Assembly (NCBI GenBank): GCA_015680685.1
Contig: MNCI01034627.1
Span: 1,270,645-1,334,644, forward strand
Origin: Gnetum montanum
Lineage: Eukaryota > Streptophyta > Gnetopsida > Gnetales > Gnetaceae
Reading direction: 5' to 3'
Length of the DNA: 64,000 bases
The notes beneath the pieces were generated by a model. The model was not told the DNA's origin. It did not search any database and saw nothing but the letters and a program-made list of their open reading frames with translations. The position numbers were made by a program, and so were the translations under genes. Numbering within the stretch: position 1 is the stretch's first letter; each line of letters starts with the position of its first letter. Of the stretch, positions 11,667 through 23,670 are shown one piece after another.

Positions 11667-13084
11667 TTGGCCCCTCTTTGTTGATGCTTGTAGGAATCAA
11701 CCCAAGAGACATCTACAAAGAAGTACAAAACACCACAAGAAACTTAGTGGCATTGTCCTTTGATACTTAGCCAAATGTCCTCGCACCATGTTCAGAAGTA
11801 CTTGGGATTGGGAAATGAAGTTTTGAGATGATGTCAAGGGGATTGGGAATTGATTAAGGGATTGTGCTAGTGTGGGAGAGGAGTATTCATCTTTGTGCAA
11901 ACAAGTCATGTTGTTCCTTGTCGATGGCCAATGTTTGGTATACTTGGAACCAAGGTATGAGGTGTGCGTCCTTTGGAGGAACAAGACTCTTGTATCAGGT
12001 TTAAGAGAATTTGTTATCACAACTAAAGCCACACGATGAGATGATGCGTTCTTTGGAGAAACAAGACCCTTGAAGAGTGTCTAATAAAACCCATTGTTCG
12101 ACAACCAAAGCCACGCAATGAGATGAAACATGATGTTGTGAGACACGAACGATTCTTTCCAAGATCACTGTCTTCCCGCCTGGGGCTTATATGGGAAGTG
12201 CCAAGGGCTTGTGATTCATTTTGTTCTTTTCTTCATTTTTTTTGAAAAGAGCGTTCTTTCAATTTTACACTCATGCTCATGTGCCATGTTGTGTGTTACA
12301 ACTGCCTAGGAGTGTCGCAGTGTGAAAGCGTATGCCCAAAGTTTTGGGTGCAATGGGTGTATCTGGGAACTGTGACTGGGTAGGAAGGGGAACGAGATTT
12401 TTGGGGAAATGGAGAATGTATTGGGAATTGGGAATGTACTTTTGAATAGATTGATTAACCTGGTTGCATGCATCAGAAACAATGTGGCACCTTGTCACCG
12501 TGATGAAGTGTATCTGTGTACGAGCACCACTGGGTATCATCCTGCAAAAACAACTCCAAGAAGACAAGAAAACCACAATTGAATGAGTTAGCAAACACTT
12601 TAGACATGAATGTAGCTGATGAAACAAAGGCACCAGATGAGATTTTAGGCACTAAATATGAATGGCACCAATGTCATTAGGATCAACTGATGATGAGTGA
12701 GGCAACGGCTCTGATGAAGTTTGAATGCAGCTACCGATCTGGAGACTAGAGATGAAGCTACCAATTTATAGTTGTAGCGGACTGTCGTGGGTTAGTTTTA
12801 TGTCATAACCCATTGGAAATTGCCAGTTTAGCATCATAACGAATGGTGCATTGCTAGTTTATAGTCTTGGCAGACTGAGGAGAGGCAAACCAGTTTATAG
12901 TCTTAGTGGACTCCGGTGAACAAAATTGTGGCAGTTTAGTGTCATACCGGACAGGTGCTAGTTTATTGTCATTGCAGATGAACTGTGGTGCCAGTTTATC
13001 ATCATAATGCCAGGACGATCTATGGTATCAGTTTACCGTCATGATTCTAGGACGTAGGCATACCTGAGATGTTCAGATGTGAAA
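11667..13084 (-). repeat. Polypurine tract and 3' untranslated region of D with two repeat arrays
   Basis: TTGGCCCCTCTTTGTTG (11668-11684) is the minus-strand image of a polypurine tract next to the LTR start, identical in A, B and E. At 11957-12125 there are two roughly 85-bp units around CTTTGGAGAAACAAGACCCTT. From about 12770 to 13070 comes a run of units with AGTTTATAGTC or AGTTTATCATC, the family-1 TAAACT array that follows integrase. No supported coding sequence. Confidence 0.7.
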
Positions 13085-14225
13085 TGGTTTGAGGTATAGG
13101 TGGTTCGTTGGATGAGTGAGCTCATTACCATTCATGTCAGCTAGCTTAAATGCTCCATTTTCATATGCTTTGGTGATTAAATAGGGCCCTTCCCATTTTG
13201 CTGTGAACTTGTCCACATGTTCACAGACTGCCTTAAGTACGAGATCACCTTCTTTGATCAGGCACTTGTGAATGTCATATTGATGGTGTTGTCACTGTTG
13301 TTGATCAGGAACATGTGTACATTGCTCTTCCATAGAGTCCAAGTCAACAATAGGAAATTCATTGTTTTGACCCTCATCAAGGAGTCTGGAGAGTGTGATC
13401 CTTAAGGATGGTACCTACAACTCTAAAGGTAAAACAGCTTCCAAACCATAAACAAGACTATATGGCATTTTACCTGTGGAAGTTCGATGCGTAGTGCGAT
13501 AAGCCCATAATGCGTATACCAACTGTTCATGCCATTTTCTCTTATTCTGCATAAGCATCTTCTTTAGCACTGAGATGACAATCATGTTTGTGGCTTCTAC
13601 TTGTCCATTGCTCTAAGGGTAATATGGGGACGAGAACGAATGTTTAATGCTTAAGCTGTTGCAGAAGGTTCTTGTTTCGACACTGCTGAATTGTGGTCCG
13701 TTATTAGTAATGATGGTCATTGGGATGCCAAAGTGGGTCACAATGTTTTTGAGGATAAAGTTGCATACTTTTTTTGATGTGGTCTTCCTAAGAGTACTAG
13801 CTTCTACCCATTTCATAAAGTATTCAGTTGTAGTTATGATGAAGCTATGTCTCGTCGAAGATGAGGGAGTTATTGGTCCAATGATGTCCAACCCCCACTT
13901 CTGGAAAGTCCATGTGATTTGAGCTATATGCAAATCATTTCGTGGGACATGTATTAGGTTACCATGCCTTTGACATATATCACACATTTTACCTTGGAGA
14001 CACAGTCGTACTCCATGTGTGGCTAATAGTACCCTAAACACCTTATTTTGGTTGCCATTGCTTTGGGTGCTATGTGCCCTCTGCAAAGTCCTTTGTGTAC
14101 TTGCTCCACAATGGTCTGCCCATCGGTGCTACTAATGCATCTTAATAGGATACCTTCGTAGGATCTATGATACAATGTATTTCCTACTAATGCATACTGT
14201 CGAGATATACCACAGACCCAAATTG
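13085..14225 (-). pseudogene. Integrase fragment of element D
   Basis: Reads right to left. The zinc-finger end is at 14000-14225 (GLCRGHIAPKAM, CDICQRH), the catalytic core at about 13613-13920 (KWGLDIIGP; NNGPQFSS, where the second catalytic Asp is replaced by Asn; FSSPYYP), and the GPY/F-type C-terminal module at about 13100-13230. Several stops and frameshifts are present. RNase H and reverse transcriptase are missing upstream. Confidence 0.8.
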
Positions 14226-14235
14226 AAGGACCACC
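14205..14235. other. Rearrangement junction between integrase of D (-) and gag of A (+)
   Basis: To the left, sequence aligns with integrase of B down to GCATACTGTCGAG. To the right, from about 14235, it aligns with mid-gag of B on the opposite strand (CTCAACTCAACAAGTTC). Neither element ends in an LTR here, so this is a deletion or inversion breakpoint, not a transposition boundary. Confidence 0.7.
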
Positions 14236-16510
14236 CTTTACCACCTCAACTCAACAAGTTCAGGGTGTTCCCCCACAAAACATGACCGGGCAGTGGGCTA
14301 CGACCGGTATGCAGCCACATCAACCCCCTCACTACAACATACCACCTCATATAGTTCCATCCACAAACATCCCTCAAGTATAGCAACAACAACAACAACA
14401 ACCCTTTCCTCACAGTATGCTACCCTTAGTAGCATCTACTATGAATATTCCACAAGCGCAACCTCCAACCACTCAACTCTCCTCTTTCTAGCCCACTATG
14501 CAATAATCTAACTTGTATATGACATAACATAATCAATATACTATCTTGCCTAGTGCCCAAGATTTGGCTGAAACCAAAAAACTGATGCAAGAGCTAACTG
14601 ATGAGGTCAAGTACCTCAAAACAGCTACCAATGAAGAGCTTAAGATAGTAGATTTCTATCAGGATGACCCTATTAGCTCTTCGATTCCACCTCTAACATT
14701 ACCTAAAGGTGCTTCCCTACCCACGTTAACCAAATACAATGGGGAAATAGACCCCAAATGCCCATGTTGTAACATTTAGACTAGAGTGTGTGTTGCTTTA
14801 GGCATGACCACATGCCATCTTGTGAGTGTGCCCCATGTCCCTCACAGGGAGAGCACTTGACTGGTATCGGGCTTTACCCCGAAACTCCATAGCTTCTCTA
14901 GAAGATTTATTACACCAGTTCGTTACCAGGTTCAAGCAACACTTGACAGCCTCATACAGGTCAAGCAAGCACTGCTTGAACCTGCTTAAAAATTTATTCA
15001 ATGGTGGAGTGTTTCCCTCAATGAGCTGCATGAGCCAATCCTGGAGACTTATCTCCTCACTATTTGAAAAGGGGTCGTTAATGATTTTGTAAAGTCCAAA
15101 CTATACTATCTTAATGCACACACTCTTAGCCAAGCATTTGTACAAATAAAGAATATATAAGAAGCTGTGCAAAACAGTCATGATCCAGCCTATTCAACAT
15201 TTAAAAACCAACATAATAAGAAAGACAAAGAAAAGGCTAAGGCAACTATAGCAGTAGTAGCAGAAACACAACAAATGAGTACAAGACAACAAGACAAACT
15301 GCCTATTGCCCCTACTAACTATGCTAAACCAACTCCTGCTACTGCACCTGAACCTTCTACATTGCAAACTACTACAATAGGTCATGCCTGAAACTTTGAG
15401 AGGAAAGATCCCTCTCAATACACACCATTGCCTGCGAAGCCTTCTCAACTATTTGAACAACTTTTGAAGGATGGAATAATGAAACACAAGCATATGTCTC
15501 CTGTAGCTATTCAAAGACATGATCGGTTCTGTGAATTGGTCAAGAATCTAGGCTTGGCCACACCTAATAAGCCTCCTATCCCAAAAGGCTTTAGACTTGA
15601 TAGGTTTTGCGAGTACCATCAACGTAATGGGCATGGTACCAATTTTTGTTTTTCCCTCAAACAAGACATCCAACCAATGATAGATAGAGGCAAAATAACT
15701 TTCGATGAGTCCAACCCAGTCCACCTGCAAAACCAATCCATGGGCATATATAAGGACCCATTAAATACCAAGGAAGAATCATATGTAATTAATACCATCT
15801 ACTTAGATAGCGAACAAGAAACAACCAAGATTAACACCATTTATTTAGATAATGAATAGCAAACACCTAGGAAACCCTTTGTAGTTCATATCCCTCCTAC
15901 TGCACAAACCTCCACACCTCAATCACCATGTCCTCAGTATAACCCATCTACACCGCAAAGACCCTATGTCATCCAGATACCCCCCGCGGTGGGAGCCTCT
16001 ACCATACCACCACAAGACAAACCATACGTAGTCCGTGTACCTCCTACCACTACTACCCTAAACATACAACCTCCTACCCGGTCGACTCCCTATGTAGTCC
16101 GAGTGCCACCTGCAATTGCAACTATGGAGGCACAGCCCCCAACTAGACCTACTCCATATTTTGTCAGGATACCCAAACATCTTGATAACCACCAATCTTC
16201 CACTCCATAAACATAGAATAAACCGACCCCGTATGTTGTTAGGGTGCCCCGACAGCCTAACACTCAACCACCTTCAACTGTCCAATCGCAACCCCGTCCT
16301 ACTCCATACGTCGTACAAGTTCCAAAGCAACCAGATGTGCAGAAACCAAATGTTCCCTTGCGCCACGTGTGGGAACACTTGGCATATAGGCTCACATGGG
16401 AACGATTGGAGAAAGAACGTCAACAGCTTGCCTTAGGACCCCCCAAGCCTACTCCATTAAGTGAAGTACCCATGGCATTACCTACTAACGAATTGAACAT
16501 GAGCTAAAAG
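14235..16510 (+). pseudogene. gag: gag of element A (5'-truncated, decayed)
   Basis: Starts within the Gln/Pro/Thr-rich N-terminal third. From 14546 it reads SAQDLAETKKLMQELTDEV, a predicted coiled-coil stretch, then DFYQDDPISS and the gag core (KYNGEIDP, ALDWYRALPRNS, NDFVKSKLYYLNA region) to about 15150. A zinc-knuckle-like motif FCEYHQRNGHGTNFC lies at about 15600-15650. The C-terminal part (15960-16400) is made of PYVVRVP repeats. A frameshift near 14760 and stops near 15860 and 16209 disable it. Confidence 0.8.
15960..16370 (+). repeat. PYVVRVP peptide-repeat region in gag-protease linker of A
   Basis: Six degenerate copies: RPYVIQIPP, KPYVVRVPP, TPYVVRVPP, TPYFVRIPK, TPYVVRVPR, TPYVVQVPK, spaced by Pro/Thr/Gln-rich segments of roughly 15-20 residues. 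Element B has the same series (about 52500-52990, minus). Family 2 has a shorter counterpart (QPFVVCVPQ). Confidence 0.75.
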
Positions 16511-16699
16511 GGAGAATCATCGGGAACACATGATGCATCCAAATCGACAGTTATGGAAGAAAACATCAAACCAGCTACACATGAGATAAAACTATTAGGC
16601 CTGATGGACCAAGTAACCATTAACAAGCATGCACCCAACAGTAAAGATCTGGAAATAGCCCTAATGCAAGTTATGTAGGCACTTAAACAAAAAAAAACT

Positions 16700-17703
16700 T
16701 CATTAAGCCTATATGACCTTATATTAACTTCTCAAACTCATTGCGAGGCCCTAGTACACATGTTAANGACTTCTCAAACTCATTGCGAGGCCCTAGTACA
16801 CATGTTAACATCAATACCAGTAAGCAAAAACTTACCCACAGATGAGCCTTCCATACATGCGGTAATGTCTAAACGACCAGGATCCAAACCCAAATCATTA
16901 GGATTTCACCTCGAAAACATTAAGATCAACGAGAAAATCAAAGATGTCACCCACAAACCCATGTTTATAACCATATGAGTTAATCAGTTCAAGATACATC
17001 GGGTACACGTAGATGATGGAGTGGCCACAAATGTGGTACCTTACCCTATCATTGAACAGTTAGGGCTTACAAACTTAATTAATCCAATGTCTACGACATG
17101 CCTGAAGTCTTTTAATGGGTCACGAGTAGTAGTTAAGGGAACATTGAATTTGGACTTCATAGCAGGGGATTAGTTCCCTACATCCGCATACTTCGTAGTT
17201 ATTGATCAAATGCCTGGGTTTAACCTAATCCTGGGATGACCCTGGTTAGCCTAGCTAAAAGCAGTGTCTTCCCCCATTCATCAGAAAATTCACTTACCAT
17301 ATGAAGGGGGTGAAATCATCATCCATGGGGATACTGCTACTTCCACCATCTCATCTCACACGGAGGCAAATCAAGGCTCTGAAGTTAAATTTTAGGGGCT
17401 TGAACAAGAAGATCCACCACATGAGCATAAACCTGACACCATTCCCGAAAAACTTACACCAAAAGAAGCAAACTAAGTTCAAACTGATGATCAACATATC
17501 AATTGTGACTCCTTCGGAACCGAGACATTACCTAAACTAGAAACATCTGAAGATATTGACTCCCATCTTTCTCTGCTAGACATCTCCTGGTCAGAGCTAC
17601 CATTCAACATAATCAACAAAGGGGATGATGAGTACAGAATCACACCTATCAACGTCACTCCTAATGTTAAATTAAGAAAAATTAAAAAATTACTAAACCA
17701 CTA
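16700..17703 (+). pseudogene. Protease region of element A
   Basis: Active-site motif VHVDDGVATNVV at about 17008-17043, then PYPIIEQLGL, CLKSFNGS, FNLILG (17220) and IHLPYEGGE (17290). Codons for Gln at 17173 and Arg at 17238 have become stops relative to B. The C-terminal tail (17560-17703, LPFNIINKGDDEYRITPI) is conserved in B and ends at TAA 17701-17703. A single-N join with a 40-bp duplication lies upstream at 16767. Confidence 0.8.
16767..16767. other. Single-N assembly join 1
   Basis: The about 40 bases before N (16726-16766) are repeated directly after it. This is the pattern of two contig ends with unmerged overlap, not a biological repeat. Confidence 0.9.
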
Positions 17704-17970
17704 AACTACATTCCTCATCCGAAATGACGTTAAACTACCACATGTCCGCAACGACATAAAACTAGCCACGACTAGAAATGGCCGATTTACCAAGGAACCC
17801 ACCAGTATCACTCAAAACTTCTCTTGTTTACATATGGCCCAAAACAGACTTAAACTAGTACATGGGGCCTAGAATGGCTTTGAACTAGAACATCAAGACT
17901 ACAGTCTGCCATGACTTTAAACTGACACACATGTGCCCATGGCCCAAAATGACCTTAAACTAGAGCATTT
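17690..17970 (+). repeat. TAAACT array 1 of element A (protease/antisense-gene border)
   Basis: About seven degenerate units of 27-40 bp. Clear ones contain ATGACGTTAAACTACCACAT, AACGACATAAAACTAGCCAC, CAGACTTAAACTAGTACATG and AAATGACCTTAAACTAGAGC. The array lies exactly between the sense protease stop and the 3' end of the antisense gene. Family 2 has the same core at the same place (36965-37245). Confidence 0.75.
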
Positions 17971-18378
17971 TCTTACATTTATTTTCTCTCAATTCAAGTT
18001 TACAATTCAAATTTATGTTTACCTTGTTGCGTTGTTGCATTATCAGCCATAGTTTTCCTTCATATTCCCCTTTTTACATGATTATGCTGCTACTTCTGTT
18101 CCTACTTCGTGCATTACACTTAAACAACAAAATGAAGAAAAACATTTTACATTGTTGCATCGTGTTTACATTCAAGCCCAAAATATTTTCACTTTAAATC
18201 TACACTTATCAGTGTTCAAACAAACTCAAAATTCAAAAAAATATATATATATTCATATAAAAATAAAAAATTACAATAGTTAACCGATTCAATCCATCAG
18301 TTCATATACAATCCAAAGCGAAACGTTCTGTTTGCAACTCATATAAAAACATGAGCGATGATAATACCAAATTGAAAA
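17971..18378. other. A/T-rich stretch between array 1 and the antisense gene end (A)
   Basis: No coding signal. It is low-complexity A/T rich (about 18230-18270 is a run of ATATAT and AAAATAAAA) and would hold the 3' end of the antisense transcript. The counterpart in B is 50454-50930. Confidence 0.5.
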
Positions 18379-21300
18379 CTAAGCATCAAGGTCGGGAGGG
18401 GTGTCCCCCTCAGACTCCCTGGCACCATGGGTCCCTGCTCCACTGGGACCACCTTCTTAACCATCGTCATTGCCCTGACCCTATGAAAAGGTAAAAGAAA
18501 ATAATTAACACAAAATGAAAATAGAAGAATTCCAAAAGCTATTTAATAAACAAAATTCACAAGTTTAAACGAATTATTGAAGAAGATCCTCCTAGACCGA
18601 ATTCCAATCGACGAAGGATTTCTTCTTCAGAGATACTTTCCCAGTCAGTCCCATCAAGGCCCAGATCAACGTTGGCCAAAGCCTTCCCTTTATCCACCAC
18701 AGACCAAGTGGGACATTTCAGGGAAAACTCGCCCACAGAAACCTCCCCAGTAGCTGTGGTGATTACCCTCTTGGGTGATTCCATCTCTATCATAGTATGC
18801 TTAGCAAATGCATCAAATGAAGAGCGTAGGCCTAAACCCTCAACAAACATCTCCAACTAACGCTTCTCTATAGATACCTCCTTTAACGATTTTTTATAAT
18901 GATACTTATGGGTCTTTTCATCTTGACCCCATTTCCGCACCTTAGAAGCAAAAGCCTTCCAATCCTGACATTTGAGGTTTAGTAAATCTATTTGTGTGTT
19001 AAGCTCTGCTAGCTCCTGAGTCATTAATACTTAGAGATTCAAGAAATTCCAATATCTGTTATAAGTAATCTGGGAAGTTTGCCAAGAATAATCACCTGTT
19101 AACCTGGCTGAGGCAAACTCATAGCACGATTTGAGATCATCCTGTTCTGCTGATAGCTTGGAAATCTCTTTTTCTCTTGCCTGAATCTACAACCATAGCC
19201 TCTCGATGGAGCACCTATAGGTCCAAAGAGACTTGGCATTCTGCACAACGCATTTTTCCATTTCATCATAGATCTATCGGGGTACTTGCTCAATCTCTGG
19301 AGGCAGTGTAGGAAAATTCTCAATACAAGTGGCCTTATATGAATCCCATTTTAGTTTAGCCCTTGCTCATATGAGGAGAACATACATTAGACATNGTGGC
19401 CTTATATGAATCCCATTTCAGTTTAGCCCTTGCTCATATGAGGAGAACATACATTAGACATTGGACAATAGCAATAGATGTGAAAAACCGAAGGATTTGA
19501 AATGCTTAAGATATATGTACCTATTTCAGGATGAGCTTGCTGGATGCAATCAACTACCTCATCAATGATACCAGTTATAAAATCCATTTTACTTGGCATT
19601 TCGATCCAAGTAAATGGTTCATGCATAGGAGATGGGTTAACTTTGGTGGTCATTTCTGTGGGAGCCTTCATCATAGGGACTTCTAAATGAATGTTAGGAA
19701 CTGTCCTAGTCTCAACATTTTCACCTAGTAGTAGTAAAAAAACATAAAATTAAAACTTTGAATAATGAAAAGCACAATTCAAAAGTAAAATAAACATAAT
19801 ATGGCGAATATACCGAAATCTCTATCTTCCTCCCGATTCAGAGGATCGTCAAGGTCTAGCCTCCCTTCGAGGAAACCATCAAACATCTCATTGACTCCAT
19901 CCTAATCATCGATGTTACCCTCTTTTATGGTATCTTCCTCCCGATCTTTCATTCCTCCCATCTCATCTCTGCCCGTTTCGTCCTCCTCCTCATTTATGTT
20001 TGTTGAGACCTCTTCCTCCTCGATGATCGGTGCTAACCTCTCTCTTCTTATTTCAGAAGTCAATTCTAATGACATTCATAGATTCAACATCAATTTTGTA
20101 TAAATAGCTGAAAATAAAGTAAAAATAATGATGATGACAATAAAACAAGGACAAATCAGTGAATCAAGCTTACCCCGTACAGGCATCTTAAACCATATAC
20201 ATTTCACCCTTGGTTCATCTATAGTTAGAGCAACCTCTCTAGGATGTTCACACTTCTAAACTTTCGATTTTTCTTTCCTAATCGTTTCCTTGATCACTCG
20301 ATCGGCTCTCCTAGCAGTATAGGGCACACTATCTAGTTCCAACCCTACACTGTCACATGTATGAATTTAATGACGAGATGACCCCTCCGTTATGACGGAA
20401 ATTGATTCGTCAATCCCCTCGGGAGAATCTTGAGATTTGGCCACCTCAAATAAGTGGCAAATCCATGGGTGAGATAGTTGGTCATGATCCCTTAACACGT
20501 ACTTGTTATCCGTGCAAAAAACTAAAAATTTAGCTAGCCAACGCAAGTAACTGGCAAAGAATGGAAAGGTGAAATGCGATTGCGCCTCAATATTTGAGCG
20601 TAACCTTACTATCTCCCTGTGGAAACCTGAAAGAAAAAACTGGGCTTTGTTATAGCATACCCTAGTCTTTAGAATAGTGCGCATGATACGCATAGGTTCT
20701 ACCCCAAAAGTTTTTACTTGAGACAAAGACTTGGGAAACACCCGCTCTTTGAACAAGGGATACAGCTCATTAACTTCTACCACTTTTGATTTTCCCTGCA
20801 TAGGGAATTCCTTAGAGCCTTTAAGAACACCCAACCAGTCCTCCAACTCATGCACAACATGGAGCTCTTTCTATGCCCTATCCAAAACCACTCTAACACC
20901 ATCTGCTGGTATGCTGAAGAGGTCTGAGAAGAACCCCATCAACAGATGGAAAACCACTTTGACACCCTTTATGCGAGTGCTATAGTAGGTGAAAAATTCA
21001 TTGAATGAATCAACAATTCCAATCATCTATGTCACAGAAACATTAGGGCTCAGGGCAGTAAACAAATCAATGAGGCACACATCACTCAAACAACTAATGA
21101 TATGTGGCAATGCCTTAGTACGTAACCATCGTTGTGCATCACTAATTTCTCCGAATTTCATAGACAAAGTGCTCTCAGTCCGCCCGGTTGTGATAGTGGC
21201 TCCACCAGGGGGGACATCCACTATATGCACAAGATAACACCATGGAGTCAATATAACCAATGATGTAGCAGAACAAACAAACTGAGGCGTAAGAAGATAC

Positions 21301-22103
21301 TGTGACTCACCATCAAATGATGGATTCACACTAGGTGCCAAATCAGAATCACATGGGAAAACTGGCCCATTATGGAACCAATCCCCATGTAGCCACCCCC
21401 TAGCCTCGCATTGTGCAAGTGCCCTCGAGTACCATTTGTGAAAATGAACAATATCACCCTTAGTTTGGGCTAACACGACACCACGGTGAGTGGGGCCTAC
21501 CATGAAAGCCTCTAAGGTGGTATGAGCCAAAGTGAGTCCATCATCATCTACGCACACCCCTTCTTTATCAAATTGAGGCTTGCAAAGAAACAGCAGTCAA
21601 AACATAAACAAATACTAGGCAACAAAGTAAAACAACAAATTGAAAAACTTTACCTACCTACCCGATACACCGTTCCAGGAGGGTTCTAGAATAAAGTATG
21701 CGCACGAGCAGCTAGAAATAGAGTGTTGTTGATGTGATGAAGGCCATCTGATAGTAAGTCCCATACACGCAACAAAGGATGGGTAGATCTAGGTCCTCCA
21801 GAGGGACCGTCCTCAATTGTAAATACTCCTTCATCAATGTCCTCCATAAAAGCTACTACCCCATTCAAAGATCCTGGTAACATGGTCTCAAGCATGCTCC
21901 ATGCTAACTATTCACTTAAGTGGGACCATATTACCATGCTAAATCTCTCTAGCATGAATGGAAGAAACTCGCTAACACCCATTCTAAACCATACCCCATT
22001 TTGATCAATGATCATATTTGGAGCAGGTTCATCAGAATCAATGGGCCCAAACCACACCAAAACCCTGGCAAGCTCCACCACTAGGAGGAAAGGCTTGTAA
22101 TTC
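18379..22103 (-). pseudogene. Antisense multi-exon gene of element A
   Basis: Minus-strand gene with the same exon series as in B. Recognisable exons run right to left: 22103 to about 21670 (KPFLLVVELARVLVWFGPIDSD; ends with donor GTAAAG), about 21585-21320 (LTLAHTTLEAFMVGPTHRG, HFHKWYSRALAQCEARGWL), about 21235-20190 (FGEISDAQRWLRTKALPHI, HELEDWLGVLKGSKEFPMQ, FHREIVRLRSNIEAQSHF), an acidic exon near 20100-19860, a short exon near 19700-19530 (MDFITGIIDEVVD), a coiled-coil exon (about 19370-18560, SSFDAFAKHTMIEMESP) and a last exon (18490-18379, ending DTPPDLDA). Stops, a lost splice acceptor near 21576 and a single-N duplication at 19395 break it. No known domain recognised. Confidence 0.7.
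19395..19395. other. Single-N assembly join 2
   Basis: About 65 bases (19330-19394) are repeated directly after N (19396-19460) with one mismatch. Artefact of joining overlapping contig ends inside the antisense gene of A. Confidence 0.9.
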
Positions 22104-22199
22104 CTGCAAGTGTTCAGAAACCATAGCAAATTATCTATATAAGAAAATGAAATAATAAAATAAATTTTCGTCCTAGTAGCCAACACATGGAAAGAAACT

Positions 22200-22720
22200 C
22201 TTGTTCTCTTCACACCCAGTGTGCAGACCCTGCATGCTGCAAACCCTGCATGCTGCAAACCCTGCATGCTGCAACGTGGATGCACAAACCCCGCACGCCG
22301 AGCATGTCCTTCAAGCTATGAAAACATTTATGCTACAACAAACTTTATGCTATAGAAACCGTTATGCTACGCAATGGGGAAAATCGACGGGAACAGTAGG
22401 TGAAAACATAAATTTTGACGAAAGATCAGAGCCTACCTGCATGTCGATCTAGATCATGATGGAATCCTGGGTCTAGGTAGACACTAGAGCATTGCCTCAC
22501 TCTCTTCAGTGAAGGTCAAGCTAGGCTCCTTCCTCCCCTGGCCTTCTACTTGCTTACCCTTTCCCATCACTACATGCACGCTGAACCTTGTGTTCACGCT
22601 GCATCTTGCATGCTGGGGTTTCGACCCTGCACGCTACGTTCACACTGTGTCTTGCATGCTGGGGTTTCAACCCTACGACACGCTAAATTCATGTCGAACC
22701 TTGAATCTCGCAGAACTCAA
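22200..22720. repeat. GCATGC/GCACGC-rich repeats upstream of the antisense gene of A
   Basis: Three perfect 16-bp units ACCCTGCATGCTGCAA (22227-22274) are followed by looser units with GCATGCTGGGGTTTCAACCC (about 22580-22680). The place corresponds to the first intron/5' region of the antisense gene. Element B has the same word there but different unit lengths (30-bp units at 46495-46655; looser ones at 45900-46230). Confidence 0.75.
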
Positions 22721-23440
22721 AACACTAATAAATCTTAAACAAACAAGCAAGAATCAGGACAACAAGACCCAATTAACAGAATAGGAAATAATAAAAAAAA
22801 TAGGGATGCAACAAAAACCAGAGGAACTATCTCAGTAATGGACATCATATAGAAAGAATATAGTGAACTAGGCTCATGCTGGGGCTTCAACCTTGCACAC
22901 TGGGGTTTGAACCCTTAGCCTCATGTTCACGTTGCATGTTCATGCTGAAGGTCTCATCGAATCCTTCCACCCGACTTGCCGCACCCCAATCTATATCACC
23001 CTTGTCGCCACCGCTCTGCCATACTTGCGCCTGCCCCTATCTACGCTGCCTGATATTCACCCTGGTATACCCTGCAAAATAGGTTCATGCTTGAGCTTTG
23101 CGGGATCATGCTTGAACTTGGTCACTGGCTACCTTGCGGTTCACGCTAACTCCTATTTATACACTTTGCATTAAATACGCTGATGATGCCTTGAAATAAT
23201 TTATTCAATTAATATAAAAGTTAACCAAAATACAAAGTATGTGTAAATACATATGAACAAAGCAGAAGCAAAGATAATGAACAAAAGAAAAGAAAAGACA
23301 ATGATATACTGGGATGAACACTACCCACATGCAATATTCTCTTACGAAGTAACTCCTGTTGCCCACACTAAAAATTTTAGCGCAAACTCCTCATCTGGCA
23401 GTCTCACACTCAATAATGATTAGAAATCATACAATCAACC
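22721..23440. other. Spacer between antisense gene and RT of element A
   Basis: No supported gene. It contains further GCTGGGGTTTCAACC-type repeats (22875-22960) and A-rich unstructured sequence (23200-23310). It should contain the promoter of the antisense gene if that gene is transcribed on its own; no clear TATA box was assigned. Confidence 0.4.
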
Positions 23441-23600
23441 AAACGTCATAAACGAACAGTTATCAATTCGGTAAGGCGGTAAACTACCACCATCAGCCCG
23501 GTAAGGCCTTAAATTTCCGCAATCGACCTGGTAAGGCCTTAAACTGCCATGCGTCTAAGTATGACGATAAATTACCATCGCACACCTTAGTCTAGTTTAG
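23440..23600 (+). repeat. TAAACT array 2 of element A (antisense-gene/RT border)
   Basis: Units such as CGGTAAGGCGGTAAACTACC, CCGGTAAGGCCTTAAATTTC, CTGGTAAGGCCTTAAACTGC and ATGACGATAAATTACCATCG repeat every 30-38 bp. The counterpart in B is 45298-45520 with four near-perfect units. Confidence 0.75.
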
Positions 23601-23670
23601 ATACATAAACGCATAAATTACTTACATCTAAAAATAACGAACCACCTGATTGACACTGCTCACTGTTTAT

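Larger units (their letters stand above)
10139..14225 (-). mobile_element. Element D, family-1 variant, 3' LTR plus integrase only
   Basis: Minus-oriented. Parts from its 3' end inward are an LTR (10139-11666), polypurine tract, a 3' untranslated region with repeats, and integrase (about 13085-14225). It breaks off in the N-terminal zinc-finger part of integrase and abuts the mid-gag of element A at about 14205-14235. It is inserted in the protease of F after GGTGC (10134-10138), the presumed target duplication; the second copy is missing because the 5' half of D is absent. Confidence 0.75.

Noticed and set aside
10139-12470. LTR of about 2.0-2.6 kb ending near GTTGCA in family 1
   Set aside because: The LTR pair of B with the GTAGC target duplication fixes the ends at TGAAACACC...TACA and the length at about 1220 bp; the remaining similarity between copies is 3' untranslated region.
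12277-12633. Minus-strand open frame, with a similar + strand frame at 28042-28287 (both ending STQHGT)
   Set aside because: Homologous 3' untranslated sequence in related elements. Frames differ in length and are not maintained in B or E, so there is no evidence of a protein.
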